Virus record (IMG/VR): IMGVR_UViG_3300017992_000019 | Location: 1 to 64,000 of that record | DNA: 64,000 bases | Direction: 5' to 3' (one strand) | Source of the DNA: a virus | In this document: piece by piece, positions 40,943-49,280 of the stretch | Layout of the letters: each line of letters starts with the position of its first letter | How positions within the stretch are numbered: position 1 is the first letter of the stretch | The notes under the pieces: generated by a model | The model's database searches: none | What the model was told of the DNA's origin: nothing | The model's input: only the letters and a program-made list of their open reading frames with translations | Program-made: the position numbers and the translations under genes

Positions 40943-41728
40943 ATGCCGGGTATAAAATTCAAGTTGCCGGAGCTCGAGAGTTGGTTCCTTGCCAACGACG
41001 AAACCCTCGAGGAGTTTCAAGGGCAGTTTCCCCCGCAGGATATCGCGCACGAAATCACCGCGGCGTGGGGCGAGGATACGGCACTCAACCGGCAACACAC
41101 GATCCTTTCGTTTCTGCACGGCAACGCGGAGACGCTCTCATTCCAGGCGAGGCTTTACGCGCTCGACGCGCTCGACGACGTAACAAAGCGTTTCAAGATG
41201 CTCGTCGGTTGGGTGAAACGAGATCCCGATCTGAAACGACCTCCGATCCTGCAATTCTGGATCGGGAACGCGGCCGTGAGTTTTCGCCGGTGCATCCTCG
41301 AGGCCGTGACCGGGATCGTGTATCACAGTTTCCGAAACGACGGGAGCCCGCGCGATATCGAATTTACCCTCAACTTGCGCGAGTATCACCCTTATGAGTT
41401 TGTGTTTCAGACACCCGGCGAGACAGGTCAAACCCGATACCACCGGGCCCGGTTGCACGATTACTATGAATGGCTCGCGCAACGCGAATACCGCGATCCC
41501 ATGAAAGGGATCCAGATCCGCAACGCGCACCCGGACAAGCCAAACTTGCAACCGGCCGATGTCGTCGTAATGCCGAGCAAGGATAATCTCGAGACCGGGT
41601 CGCCGGCGCCGAGCTCGATCGCATTGTCAACCGCTTTCGGCCGGGCCGACACTCCGCAACGGTCGCTCCGGCTTTCGACATTTGACTCGAGAAATCGATC
41701 TTTCACCTCGTTGATCCAAGGAGTTTGA
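40943..41728 (+). CDS. Baseplate hub-proximal protein, 261 aa
   Basis: ATG 40943 follows AAGGAGAGGACA. The first two thirds form a beta/alpha domain with HTILSFLHGNAETLSFQARLYALDALDD and WVKRDPDLKRPPILQFWIGN, the layout of LysM-linked tail proteins that join tube and baseplate (gp53- or CIS-tube-like). The C terminus includes a LysM-like remnant around YEWLAQREYRDPMKGIQIRNAHPDKPNLQPADVVVMP, read in pieces, before a disordered tail. It lies between tape measure and hub genes, the expected place. Confidence 0.65.
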   Translation: MPGIKFKLPELESWFLANDETLEEFQGQFPPQDIAHEITAAWGEDTALNRQHTILSFLHGNAETLSFQARLYALDALDDVTKRFKMLVGWVKRDPDLKRPPILQFWIGNAAVSFRRCILEAVTGIVYHSFRNDGSPRDIEFTLNLREYHPYEFVFQTPGETGQTRYHRARLHDYYEWLAQREYRDPMKGIQIRNAHPDKPNLQPADVVVMPSKDNLETGSPAPSSIALSTAFGRADTPQRSLRLSTFDSRNRSFTSLIQGV

Positions 41729-41729
41729 A

Positions 41730-42944
41730 GTGCCCGAGCTCGCAATACGACCCGACCCGTCGCCGAATTTCAATATTCGGGTGCAGGGGTATAAGCTCGA
41801 TCAGCGGGTCTTGCAATTTATCAAGACGGTCGAGGTCGAGCGTTCGGATTCGATCGTCGATCAATGCAAAATTTCGATGGTCGATCCCAACGGGATCGTT
41901 TCGAGCTCGAAAGTGTTTGCACCCGGCAACGAGATCGAGATCGACGTAGGTTGGAAAAACCTGTTGAACGTGGGCCGCTTTATTCTCATGCCGGCGAAAG
42001 TCTCGTTTCCGCTCGACGGAAACCAGACATACGATATCACCGGTTACAGCCGCGACTTTTTTCTCGGCGAGTCTCGGCCGGAGACGGGGAACGCGATCCC
42101 TCAAAAGAAAGGACAGAAACGAGATCACCCTACGATGTGGGAGGATGCGACGGTCGAGGAGATTCTCGAGTCGATCGCGGAGCGTTGGGGATTGACTCTT
42201 GAGGTCGACCCGGTGAAAATTCAACCCGGGAATATCATTCAAGGCGCGAAAACAACCGACCTCGAATTTCTGCATATCCTCTCGAATCTTTCGGGCATGG
42301 TTTTCTGGATCGATTATGATCCATACGGTGAGGGGAAAGGGTGGTATCTGCATTTCAGAGACAGCGACAAAGTCTACCAAGAACAGATCCCGATGAGGAA
42401 ATACCAGTACAACGCGGGCGACAAGTCGACGCTCCTCAACTTCGAGCCCGACGTTTTGTTTCAATCGCATTGGACTCAACTAAGAGTGCAAGCGGCAATT
42501 CGGCACCCGTTGCTCGGCGTGATCGGGAACGAGGATGTGCTCGTCGCGGTCGATAGCAAGACGGCCGAGGGTTGGGAGATCGCTTATGAGGGTGAGCTCC
42601 TCGAGCAGATACCCGACGACGTCGAGGATCCGTCGGCCGAGGCGGTCAAGATCCTGATCGGTGATTACAGTTTCCGAGTGATCCCCTATCAGGAGATCAA
42701 GAGTCGAGCCGACCTCGAGGTATGGGCGCTCGGTTGGTTTGCTCGCAATCGAAACGAATTCATAGTCGGCAACGGCGCGGTGATCGGGGATCCCGAGCTC
42801 GACTGTCGGCAAATACATGAGCTCCGCGGTCTCGGCCCGATGTTCGACGGGCGGTATTACTTCTCGAGAGTGCGACACCTCCTCGAGGCCGATCGGACTT
42901 ATCAATGCGAGTTCACCGCTCGCAAGGTGCTTCCGGGGTTATAA
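41730..42944 (+). CDS. Baseplate hub protein (gpD/gp27-like)
   Basis: 404 residues from GTG 41730. Features: NFNIRVQGYKLDQRVLQFIKTVEVERS, GNEIEIDVGW, DITGYSRDF, then TVEEILESIAERWGL and GAKTTDLEFLHILSNLSGMVFW, and a C-terminal GDPELDCRQIHELRGLGPMFDGRYYFSRVRH. This matches late control gene D / gp27 hub proteins, which make the barrel at the tip of the tube and carry the spike. The spike gene follows without gap. Confidence 0.78.
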   Translation: MPELAIRPDPSPNFNIRVQGYKLDQRVLQFIKTVEVERSDSIVDQCKISMVDPNGIVSSSKVFAPGNEIEIDVGWKNLLNVGRFILMPAKVSFPLDGNQTYDITGYSRDFFLGESRPETGNAIPQKKGQKRDHPTMWEDATVEEILESIAERWGLTLEVDPVKIQPGNIIQGAKTTDLEFLHILSNLSGMVFWIDYDPYGEGKGWYLHFRDSDKVYQEQIPMRKYQYNAGDKSTLLNFEPDVLFQSHWTQLRVQAAIRHPLLGVIGNEDVLVAVDSKTAEGWEIAYEGELLEQIPDDVEDPSAEAVKILIGDYSFRVIPYQEIKSRADLEVWALGWFARNRNEFIVGNGAVIGDPELDCRQIHELRGLGPMFDGRYYFSRVRHLLEADRTYQCEFTARKVLPGL

Positions 42945-43838
42945 ATGGCACGGTGGGAACGATATCTTGCAAGAGTAGTTGCCAACGACGACGAGGCGAA
43001 GCGCGGCCGGATCCGGGTTGTGTGTCCCGACTTTACCGGGGATTCCGATAAGCAACTCCCGATCTGGATCGAGCCGGCTTACGATTGGGGTTGGTTTGTC
43101 GTGCCGGACGTCGACGAGCTCGTCGAGATCGAAGTGCTCGAGCAACAGGAAACCGACGACGTCATCGGTCAAAGCTCGGTTGTCAACCCGGTGATCAAGT
43201 GGCGCCAGAAACGCGAGTATCACGTCGAGGAGATCAAAGCAGGGATCGAGAAAGACGTTCCGATTCCACCGACGCCGGTGCATGAGGATTTCACCGCGAG
43301 CAATTACGGCAAGCGGAGAGGATTTGCGACCCCAAACGGTCACGTGCTCATGTTCGACGACACCGAGGGCTCGCAACAGATCAACTTGACATGGCACGCG
43401 CTCGAGGGAGACGAGGACAAATACTCGTTTCTTTCTTTCCTGCCCGACGGGTCAATCGTGCTCGGCAACAAGAAAGGGTCAATGATCTTTCTGAACGCCG
43501 AGGCCGGCGAGGTGAGCATAATCGACGAGCACGGCAACCTGATCTCGAGCAACGCCGACGGCATGAAAATGATCGACGCGACCGGCAACGTGATCGAGCT
43601 CAAGGATCAAGCGGTGCAAGTGCTCGGGCAAGGTTCGGTCGTGATCAACTGCAAGACGGCGCAACTCAAGGCCGGTGCCGTCGAGCTCGGCGACGGGGCC
43701 GACACTCCGGTCATGAGGGGCGACGATTGGAAACTTTGGGCCGAGAATCACATTCACGCAACCGGAGTCGGGCCGTCGGATAAACCGACGGTTCCTCCTC
43801 CGGCGACGATATTGTCGACGGTGGTCAAAACGAAATGA
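42945..43838 (+). CDS. Baseplate spike protein (gp5/VgrG/gpV-like)
   Basis: 297 residues starting directly after the hub stop. The N terminus is an OB-fold: YLARVVANDDEAKRGRIRVVCP, LPIWIEPAYDWGWFVVPDVDELVEIEV, as in gp5 and Mu gp45-type spikes. The C-terminal half shows the repetitive beta-helix pattern (IDATGNVIELKDQAVQVLGQGSVVINCKTAQLKAG) of membrane-piercing spikes, then a short tail. It has no lysozyme domain. A proline-rich small protein follows and may cap it. Confidence 0.8.
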   Translation: MARWERYLARVVANDDEAKRGRIRVVCPDFTGDSDKQLPIWIEPAYDWGWFVVPDVDELVEIEVLEQQETDDVIGQSSVVNPVIKWRQKREYHVEEIKAGIEKDVPIPPTPVHEDFTASNYGKRRGFATPNGHVLMFDDTEGSQQINLTWHALEGDEDKYSFLSFLPDGSIVLGNKKGSMIFLNAEAGEVSIIDEHGNLISSNADGMKMIDATGNVIELKDQAVQVLGQGSVVINCKTAQLKAGAVELGDGADTPVMRGDDWKLWAENHIHATGVGPSDKPTVPPPATILSTVVKTK

Positions 43839-43847
43839 GCGGAGACC

Positions 43848-44201
43848 ATGACCGAGAGCAAGTGCGCTATACCGGCAATCCCGATTCCGCCGTTGCCGAT
43901 CCCGGTGCCTCCGGCGATCCCGGCCGTGCCGGCGATCCCCTCGATCCCCGCGCTCCCGGTTGGGATCCCTCCGATCCCTCTCCCGCCGTTGCCGATTCCG
44001 CCGTTGCCGATCCCGGTGCCTCCGGCCGTACCACCGATCCCGGCGATCCCTTCGATCCCGGTGCTTCCGGTTGGGATCCCTCCGATCCCTCTCCCACCGT
44101 TGCCGATTCCACCGTTGCCAGTTCCGATCCCTCCGGCCGTGCCTCCTATCCCGGCAATACCGGCGATCCCGTTGTTGCCTCCTTGTCCGCTGGATCCGTG
44201 A
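43848..44201 (+). CDS. Pro/Ile-repeat protein, candidate spike-tip protein, 117 aa
   Basis: After MTESKCA the protein is built almost entirely of IP/VP/LP units: PLPIPVPPAIPAVPAIPSIP, then a GIPPIPLPPLPIP block twice. It ends PPCPLDP. Pro makes up nearly half the residues. Such a chain should form an extended polyproline rod. It begins 9 nt after the spike gene's stop and precedes gp25-like and J-like genes, exactly where PAAR-type tip proteins are found. It lacks PAAR motifs, so a tip, linker or membrane-active peptide role is inferred. Two Cys (residue 6 and near the end) could crosslink. Confidence 0.65.
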   Translation: MTESKCAIPAIPIPPLPIPVPPAIPAVPAIPSIPALPVGIPPIPLPPLPIPPLPIPVPPAVPPIPAIPSIPVLPVGIPPIPLPPLPIPPLPVPIPPAVPPIPAIPAIPLLPPCPLDP

Positions 44202-44211
44202 GGAGGTGACC

Positions 44212-44778
44212 GTGCTCGATCAGACAAAGCTCGAGACTGAATTCCGAAAGCTCATGGATCCCGACTACGGCGGGTTCGTGGGTTTCCCACCGACCAAAGA
44301 CGACGCCGGCGACGCATTCGCCGACGCATACGACGCCTATGCGACCGACGCGGTCGACGAGAGCGGCGATCCGGTCGTGACCGTCAACAAGGCAGGCTTT
44401 GCCGGCATACTCAAGGCCGGGCTCGGGCCCAACCTCCCGGCCTCGGCGGCGGCGCAAATTTTCGACGATGCTTTCGTCGCATTTTGGACCGGGGGAATCT
44501 TTGCAATCGGAACGCCTCCTCAAGGAATTCCGCCTTGCCCGAATAACCCGTCGACGCCGATGGTCACCGAGGTGTCAAGTCTTGTTTCGACGATCACGAC
44601 CGGGATGCTCAAGGGATTGCTCGAGACGGAATTTGCGATCTTGACCGACAACGGCGCGGCGAAAGCGGCCGCGCTTGCCGGGTGGTTTCATGCCGCGACA
44701 ACGACCGCGATCTTTGTTTTGATCACAGGGGTTGACGGAGTAGGTTCAGGAGTGACTAACCTATGCACGATCACATGA
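44212..44778 (+). CDS. Baseplate-region protein, 188 aa
   Basis: GTG 44212 with AGGAGGTGACC upstream is the best start. A mainly helical, Ala/Asp-rich protein: FAGILKAGLGPNLPASAAAQIFDDAFVAFWTGGIFAIG, split by a turn, and VTEVSSLVSTITTGMLKGLL. There are two near-repeated halves by length, each with an L-E-T-E-F-x-x-L start (residues about 6-12 and 138-144). No motif for an enzyme. It may be a baseplate or spike-associated component. Confidence 0.6.
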   Translation: MLDQTKLETEFRKLMDPDYGGFVGFPPTKDDAGDAFADAYDAYATDAVDESGDPVVTVNKAGFAGILKAGLGPNLPASAAAQIFDDAFVAFWTGGIFAIGTPPQGIPPCPNNPSTPMVTEVSSLVSTITTGMLKGLLETEFAILTDNGAAKAAALAGWFHAATTTAIFVLITGVDGVGSGVTNLCTIT

Positions 44779-44787
44779 GGTGAGGAA

Positions 44788-45168
44788 ATGCCGAAGGGTC
44801 TAAAATTGCCGGTGGGTGTCGACGCGACGGGCGGGCTTGCGATCGTCGAGAGCGAGGAGCAAAACCAGAACGTGATCTTTTGCGCGCTCGCCGACTGCGA
44901 CAACGACAACGCATTTCAGCAAGACCTCGGGATCGGCGCCGACATGATTTTCGATTTGCAAGACGAGCGAGTGAGAGCTCGCATTATCAACAGGGTGCTC
45001 GACGCTTTCGATACCTTTGAGGCGCAACACCGATTCAAGCTCCGCACCGATTCGATCCGATGGACCGAGGACGGGGAGACCGGCGAGCTCAAGCTCGAGT
45101 TTCTCTACCACGATCTCGAGAGCGACGAGGAGCAAGCGTTCGCCCGGAATTTCCAGTCGACTAAGTAG
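44788..45168 (+). CDS. Baseplate wedge protein, gp25-like
   Basis: 126 residues after GAGGTGAGGAA. The pattern fits gp25/W-type wedge proteins: a short strand start with GLKLPVGVDATGGLAIV, an NAFQQDLGIGADMIFDLQDERVRARIINRVLDAF helix pair and final strands with LKLEFLYHDLES. It lacks clear lysozyme catalytic residues, as do other phage members. It anchors sheath to baseplate and is followed by the J-like gene, the usual pair. Confidence 0.7.
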   Translation: MPKGLKLPVGVDATGGLAIVESEEQNQNVIFCALADCDNDNAFQQDLGIGADMIFDLQDERVRARIINRVLDAFDTFEAQHRFKLRTDSIRWTEDGETGELKLEFLYHDLESDEEQAFARNFQSTK

Positions 45169-45179
45169 GAGGCGAGGCA

Positions 45180-47342
45180 ATGCCAACGACGATCACGATC
45201 CCCGACTTCGATTTCTCGGGCTTTTATTACGGACAGATTCTCGACGCTCTGATCGACTACAAGCGCCGCAACTTACCCGAGCACACCGACGAGAGCGAGT
45301 ATGATGCGCTGATCCAGATCCTCCGAGCGTTCGCACTCGTCGGTCACCTCAACAACGTCTTGATCGATCTCGTTGCCAATGAGTCGACACTCCCGACGGC
45401 AAAGCTCACCGAGACGGTGCGAAACATGCTCCGACTGATCGACTATGAGCTCGCGACCGCGTCGCCGGCGCAAGTCGATCTCGTTTGGGAGCTCTCGAAA
45501 GTCTTTACCACGGCCGCGACGTTGATCAACGAGGGGGCCCAGGCCGCGACCGAGAGGACCGGCACCGAGTCGCCGGTATGGTTTGAGGTGCTCACCGCGC
45601 TCGAGATCGCCCGGTCGGATCAACTCTCAAAAGTGTTCGCCTTGCAGGGCACGACCTACACCGATTACACCGACGAGGCAAATTCCCAAACGACGCCGGC
45701 CGACGATTGGGATCCGTGGTCGAGCGGTCCGAGCAACGGCGACGCGATCTATTTCGGGCACTCCGATCTCATGTGGGATCAGCTCGGGTTATGGCTCACG
45801 ACTGTCGCGGCCGGGATCAGTGGGGTATGGGAGTATTACGACGGCGAGTATCGAAAGGAAAATCCCTCGAGCGTGAGCGAGGTCGCCGGGCAACTCGAGT
45901 TCGATCTCACAAGTTACCTCGGGAGCTCCAACCGGGCCGGAACGCAGATCAGGATCCAACTCAACGAAACGACGGCATACGAGGACACGATCGTTATATG
46001 GACCGGCACGATCAACAAGGCCGTGACCAGTTTTCTCGGGCAAGTCACACCGAGCACGGATCCCGAGGATTATTCTGTCGGGTCGGCATGGGAGGAGCTC
46101 GACGATCTCGACGACGGCACCTCGGATCTTACTTCCAACGGCGACGTGACTTTCACCTTGCCGCAAGGTCTCCTTGCCAATTGGCGCAAGACGACAGTCA
46201 ACAACGTCGAGGCATATTGGTTGCGGTATCGCGTGATCGAAGCGTCCGCGGTTACTCTCCCGACGATCCAGTATGCGAGGATCGATCAGGGGAAGCAATA
46301 CGCGCTCACGCCGGCGACGCAAGGCCGGTCGATCGTCGAGACGGCGCTCGCGAGCTCCGACGGCGCCGCAAACCAGGAATTCGAGACGACGAAAGACTAC
46401 TATGTCAACGGCACAATGGAGGCCGACGTTGACGGGGAGGCGTGGTCACTCGTTGACAATTTTCTGACAAGCACGCCGACGTCGAAACACTTTCGCGTCG
46501 TGATCAGCGGCAACGACCGAGCGACGATCGTGTTCGGCGACGGTGTCAACGGCAGGATCCCACCGGTCGGGGTTGGTAATATCGACGCGACCTACCGATA
46601 CCTACCGAGCGGCAAGACCGACGGCAATGTCGGTTCCGACACGATCACGGTCAACAAGTCGGGCGTGACCTACGTCAACAAGGTTTGGAATCCGAGACCC
46701 GCGGCCGGGTGGTCGGAGGCCGAGGGCGCCGACGAGGAATCCCTCGAGCGTGCCAAGATTGCCGGGCCGGCGTCTCTCCGCACCGGAACGATCGCGGTCG
46801 GGCCGGGCGACGTTGAGACCTTGACGAAAAACTACGTCGACGACGACGGGGCCCGGCCGTTTTCGAGAGCGAAAGCGATCGAGGAGGGTTTCGGGCCCAA
46901 GACGATCGAGCTCATTGTCGTCGCCTCGGGAGGAGCACAGGCAACCAATTCGCAGATCGAAAACCTCGAGGAGTATTTCAACGGGAATCAATACACGCAC
47001 CCACCGGTCGAAAAGCATATCGTTGCAAATCAGGAGGTGCGCGTTGTCAATTTCACCGAGAAAGTGATCGACATTGAGGCAACGGTGCACGGGTTGGTCA
47101 CGCTCGAGACGATCGAGAATCGTCTCGCGGCCGTATTCCAGCCGGAGGCACTCAAGGCCGACGGGGTTTCGTATGAGTGGGAATTCGGCGAGGAGGTTCC
47201 GACCTCGAGGATCATACATGAGATTTTCGAGGTCTCGGAAAATATCACGCGGGTTGACCTCACGACACCCGCGTCGAACGTCGCACTTCAAACCCGGGAG
47301 CTCCCGGTTTTGGGAACGCTTACGATCACGATTGTCGAATAG
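45180..47342 (+). CDS. Baseplate wedge protein J-like (gp6-like)
   Basis: 720 residues after AGGAGGCGAGGCA. The N-terminal helical part (FYYGQILDALIDYKRRNLPEHTDESEYDALIQILRAFALVGHLNNVLIDL, in pieces) and the following ETVRNMLRLIDYELATASPAQVDLV match the wedge core. Later, the VFGDGVNGRIPPVG motif and the SLRTGTIAVGPGDVETL motif are those of baseplate J proteins. The family is usually 350-450 residues; here a beta-rich insertion of about 250 residues lies between core halves. It builds the six wedges that trigger sheath contraction. Confidence 0.82.
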   Translation: MPTTITIPDFDFSGFYYGQILDALIDYKRRNLPEHTDESEYDALIQILRAFALVGHLNNVLIDLVANESTLPTAKLTETVRNMLRLIDYELATASPAQVDLVWELSKVFTTAATLINEGAQAATERTGTESPVWFEVLTALEIARSDQLSKVFALQGTTYTDYTDEANSQTTPADDWDPWSSGPSNGDAIYFGHSDLMWDQLGLWLTTVAAGISGVWEYYDGEYRKENPSSVSEVAGQLEFDLTSYLGSSNRAGTQIRIQLNETTAYEDTIVIWTGTINKAVTSFLGQVTPSTDPEDYSVGSAWEELDDLDDGTSDLTSNGDVTFTLPQGLLANWRKTTVNNVEAYWLRYRVIEASAVTLPTIQYARIDQGKQYALTPATQGRSIVETALASSDGAANQEFETTKDYYVNGTMEADVDGEAWSLVDNFLTSTPTSKHFRVVISGNDRATIVFGDGVNGRIPPVGVGNIDATYRYLPSGKTDGNVGSDTITVNKSGVTYVNKVWNPRPAAGWSEAEGADEESLERAKIAGPASLRTGTIAVGPGDVETLTKNYVDDDGARPFSRAKAIEEGFGPKTIELIVVASGGAQATNSQIENLEEYFNGNQYTHPPVEKHIVANQEVRVVNFTEKVIDIEATVHGLVTLETIENRLAAVFQPEALKADGVSYEWEFGEEVPTSRIIHEIFEVSENITRVDLTTPASNVALQTRELPVLGTLTITIVE

Positions 47343-47354
47343 GAGGATCGGTCA

Positions 47355-49250
47355 ATGTCATACAAAGGAAAAGTGTATACGGTGCACAATGCGGTTGAGC
47401 TTGTCGAGACTGTCAAGGATCACCTCGTCGCGTGTGGTTGGTCTCTTGTCGGGCCGAGCACGGATCTCGCGTCGAGGCAGGCGCAAGACGACGAGCACGC
47501 GCATATCCTCGGGTGGTTTCTGCACTCCGACGGCGAGAGCGGGCAAGACGATATCAATTTGCACGGGCACGTCAATGTCACCCGGTTGTCACAACACGTC
47601 GGGCCGCTTTTTACGTTCCTCAACGGTGCGATCACCGATCCCGACGCGACGACAATCTCGGTCGACGATGCCTCCGACATTACGGTCGGGGCGTATATCA
47701 AGATCGGGGCCGAGTCGATCTATGTCGGCAACAAGTCGGGCAACGATCTGATCAACTGCATTCGAGGAGCTCTCGGATCGACGAAAGCAACTCACTCCGA
47801 CAACGACGTCGTTTCGATCTTGTACGAAACGGTCAACGGTGAGACGTATCCGGTTTTCGAGCTCTTTGCGTTCCGGGATCTCTCCAACGCGATCGCGGCG
47901 TCGAGCGGTGCGGTCACTCACACTATGGGGCAGTCGAGCACGACCGGCACCGTTGCCAATATGGGCGGATACGGCGACGACCGGTTCAACTACACGACTC
48001 TTGTCCGGGTAAATGATCCCGACGGCGGCGGGCCGGGTGTTCCGGGACCGGACCACGGCAAAATGAGGTGGTGTCGAAATTACGTTTCGACCGACGGGTC
48101 TCTCGCCTATCAGAAGTTTCTTTCTGCACCCGGTGCGGTTGATCTTGATATTGTCTCGGGTGGTTTCTTGCCGTGCATGTCGAGACGTATGTCGTCCGGG
48201 GGATCGAATCACACAAGGCAACTCGGGATTCCGTATCGACCGAGCTCGCCGCGATCGACCTCGGGTTATCCGATCTGGATCTACGGGAGCAAAGACGGTT
48301 TTGTCATGGTCGTGTTGCAGGGATCGGACTACTCCGCGTATTACTACGGGCGTTATGAGCCGTTGGGCGACGCGCTCAAGACCAATGTCACCGCGGGGAA
48401 CGACGTCTCGGCCGGCGCGCTCACCTTGTACGTCGACAACACCGACATTTTTCAAGAGGACGGGTGTTATCGGATCGTCTCGCAAAATTATTTAGATTGG
48501 GCCGCGAACGAGGATCGCTCGGCGGATACGCTCATGGGTGCGTCGCCGGGCGATTGGGATGATTTCGATGCCGACGAGATCGCGACCGAGCTTGTGCAAG
48601 TCGCGTCGATCAACCCGGGCGCCGGCACGATCACCTTGCACCTCCCGACGATTTACAGTTACAAGGCCGGCGCGGTGATCGGCATGAATCCCGTTCCGGT
48701 CTTGCGACCGTCGTGCGGCGACGGGGCGAGTGCCACAAACCGGGACATGTTTCGATCGGAGGCAAACGGCAAGTGTGTGCATACTCCTTTCAGGCCGGTT
48801 CCCTCGAGTCGGTATCAGTCACTCTCACCGACGCACCGATCGTCGTATCGTTGTTTCGCGGACGAAAGCACTCCTTGGACTCCGAGGACAGCCCAAGGTG
48901 AGATTTACTATCCTTTTTGTTGGGACTCTACGACCTACGAGCCCGCGCATTGGGCCGAAATTTCGAGTGCGAACAGAGAACGGATGCACAACCGACTACC
49001 GGTGCAACCTTTTGCGTTCTCGAAACACCAAACGACCGGGACAGAGACGAGCACCTACGGGCCCGATTACAACGATTGGAATTCCAGCCTCGGAACGATC
49101 CCGATGATCTATCGGATGCCGTCCTCGTTGAGTGCGGCCGACGAGGACACGGTCAAGTCGACTTTCGAGGGATCGCAAGAGGACTTCCGAGTTTTCTATC
49201 TCGACATTGCGGCGATTTGGGTTGCCGTCGGGCCCGAGATTTGGCCGTAA
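47355..49250 (+). CDS. Large tail/baseplate structural protein, 631 aa
   Basis: Starts at ATG 47355 after TAGGAGGATCGGTCA. Contains AHILGWFLHSDGESGQDDINLHGHVNVTRLSQ, a hydrophobic-core segment TTISVDDASDITVGAYIKIGAESIYVG that resembles Ig-like or viral surface-cleft domains, then a Ser/Thr/Arg-rich middle and a W/Y-rich end. No enzymatic motif. It lies between the wedge gene and fibre genes and may be a peripheral baseplate protein. Confidence 0.6.
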   Translation: MSYKGKVYTVHNAVELVETVKDHLVACGWSLVGPSTDLASRQAQDDEHAHILGWFLHSDGESGQDDINLHGHVNVTRLSQHVGPLFTFLNGAITDPDATTISVDDASDITVGAYIKIGAESIYVGNKSGNDLINCIRGALGSTKATHSDNDVVSILYETVNGETYPVFELFAFRDLSNAIAASSGAVTHTMGQSSTTGTVANMGGYGDDRFNYTTLVRVNDPDGGGPGVPGPDHGKMRWCRNYVSTDGSLAYQKFLSAPGAVDLDIVSGGFLPCMSRRMSSGGSNHTRQLGIPYRPSSPRSTSGYPIWIYGSKDGFVMVVLQGSDYSAYYYGRYEPLGDALKTNVTAGNDVSAGALTLYVDNTDIFQEDGCYRIVSQNYLDWAANEDRSADTLMGASPGDWDDFDADEIATELVQVASINPGAGTITLHLPTIYSYKAGAVIGMNPVPVLRPSCGDGASATNRDMFRSEANGKCVHTPFRPVPSSRYQSLSPTHRSSYRCFADESTPWTPRTAQGEIYYPFCWDSTTYEPAHWAEISSANRERMHNRLPVQPFAFSKHQTTGTETSTYGPDYNDWNSSLGTIPMIYRMPSSLSAADEDTVKSTFEGSQEDFRVFYLDIAAIWVAVGPEIWP

Positions 49251-49280
49251 GGAGCGTTCCGATCGCGAGGGAGTGAGCTC

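Noticed and set aside
43754-44227. 157-codon Gly/Ile-rich minus-strand frame
   Set aside because: It is the antisense of the Pro/Ile repeat gene. The + strand has the start signal and correct operon position.
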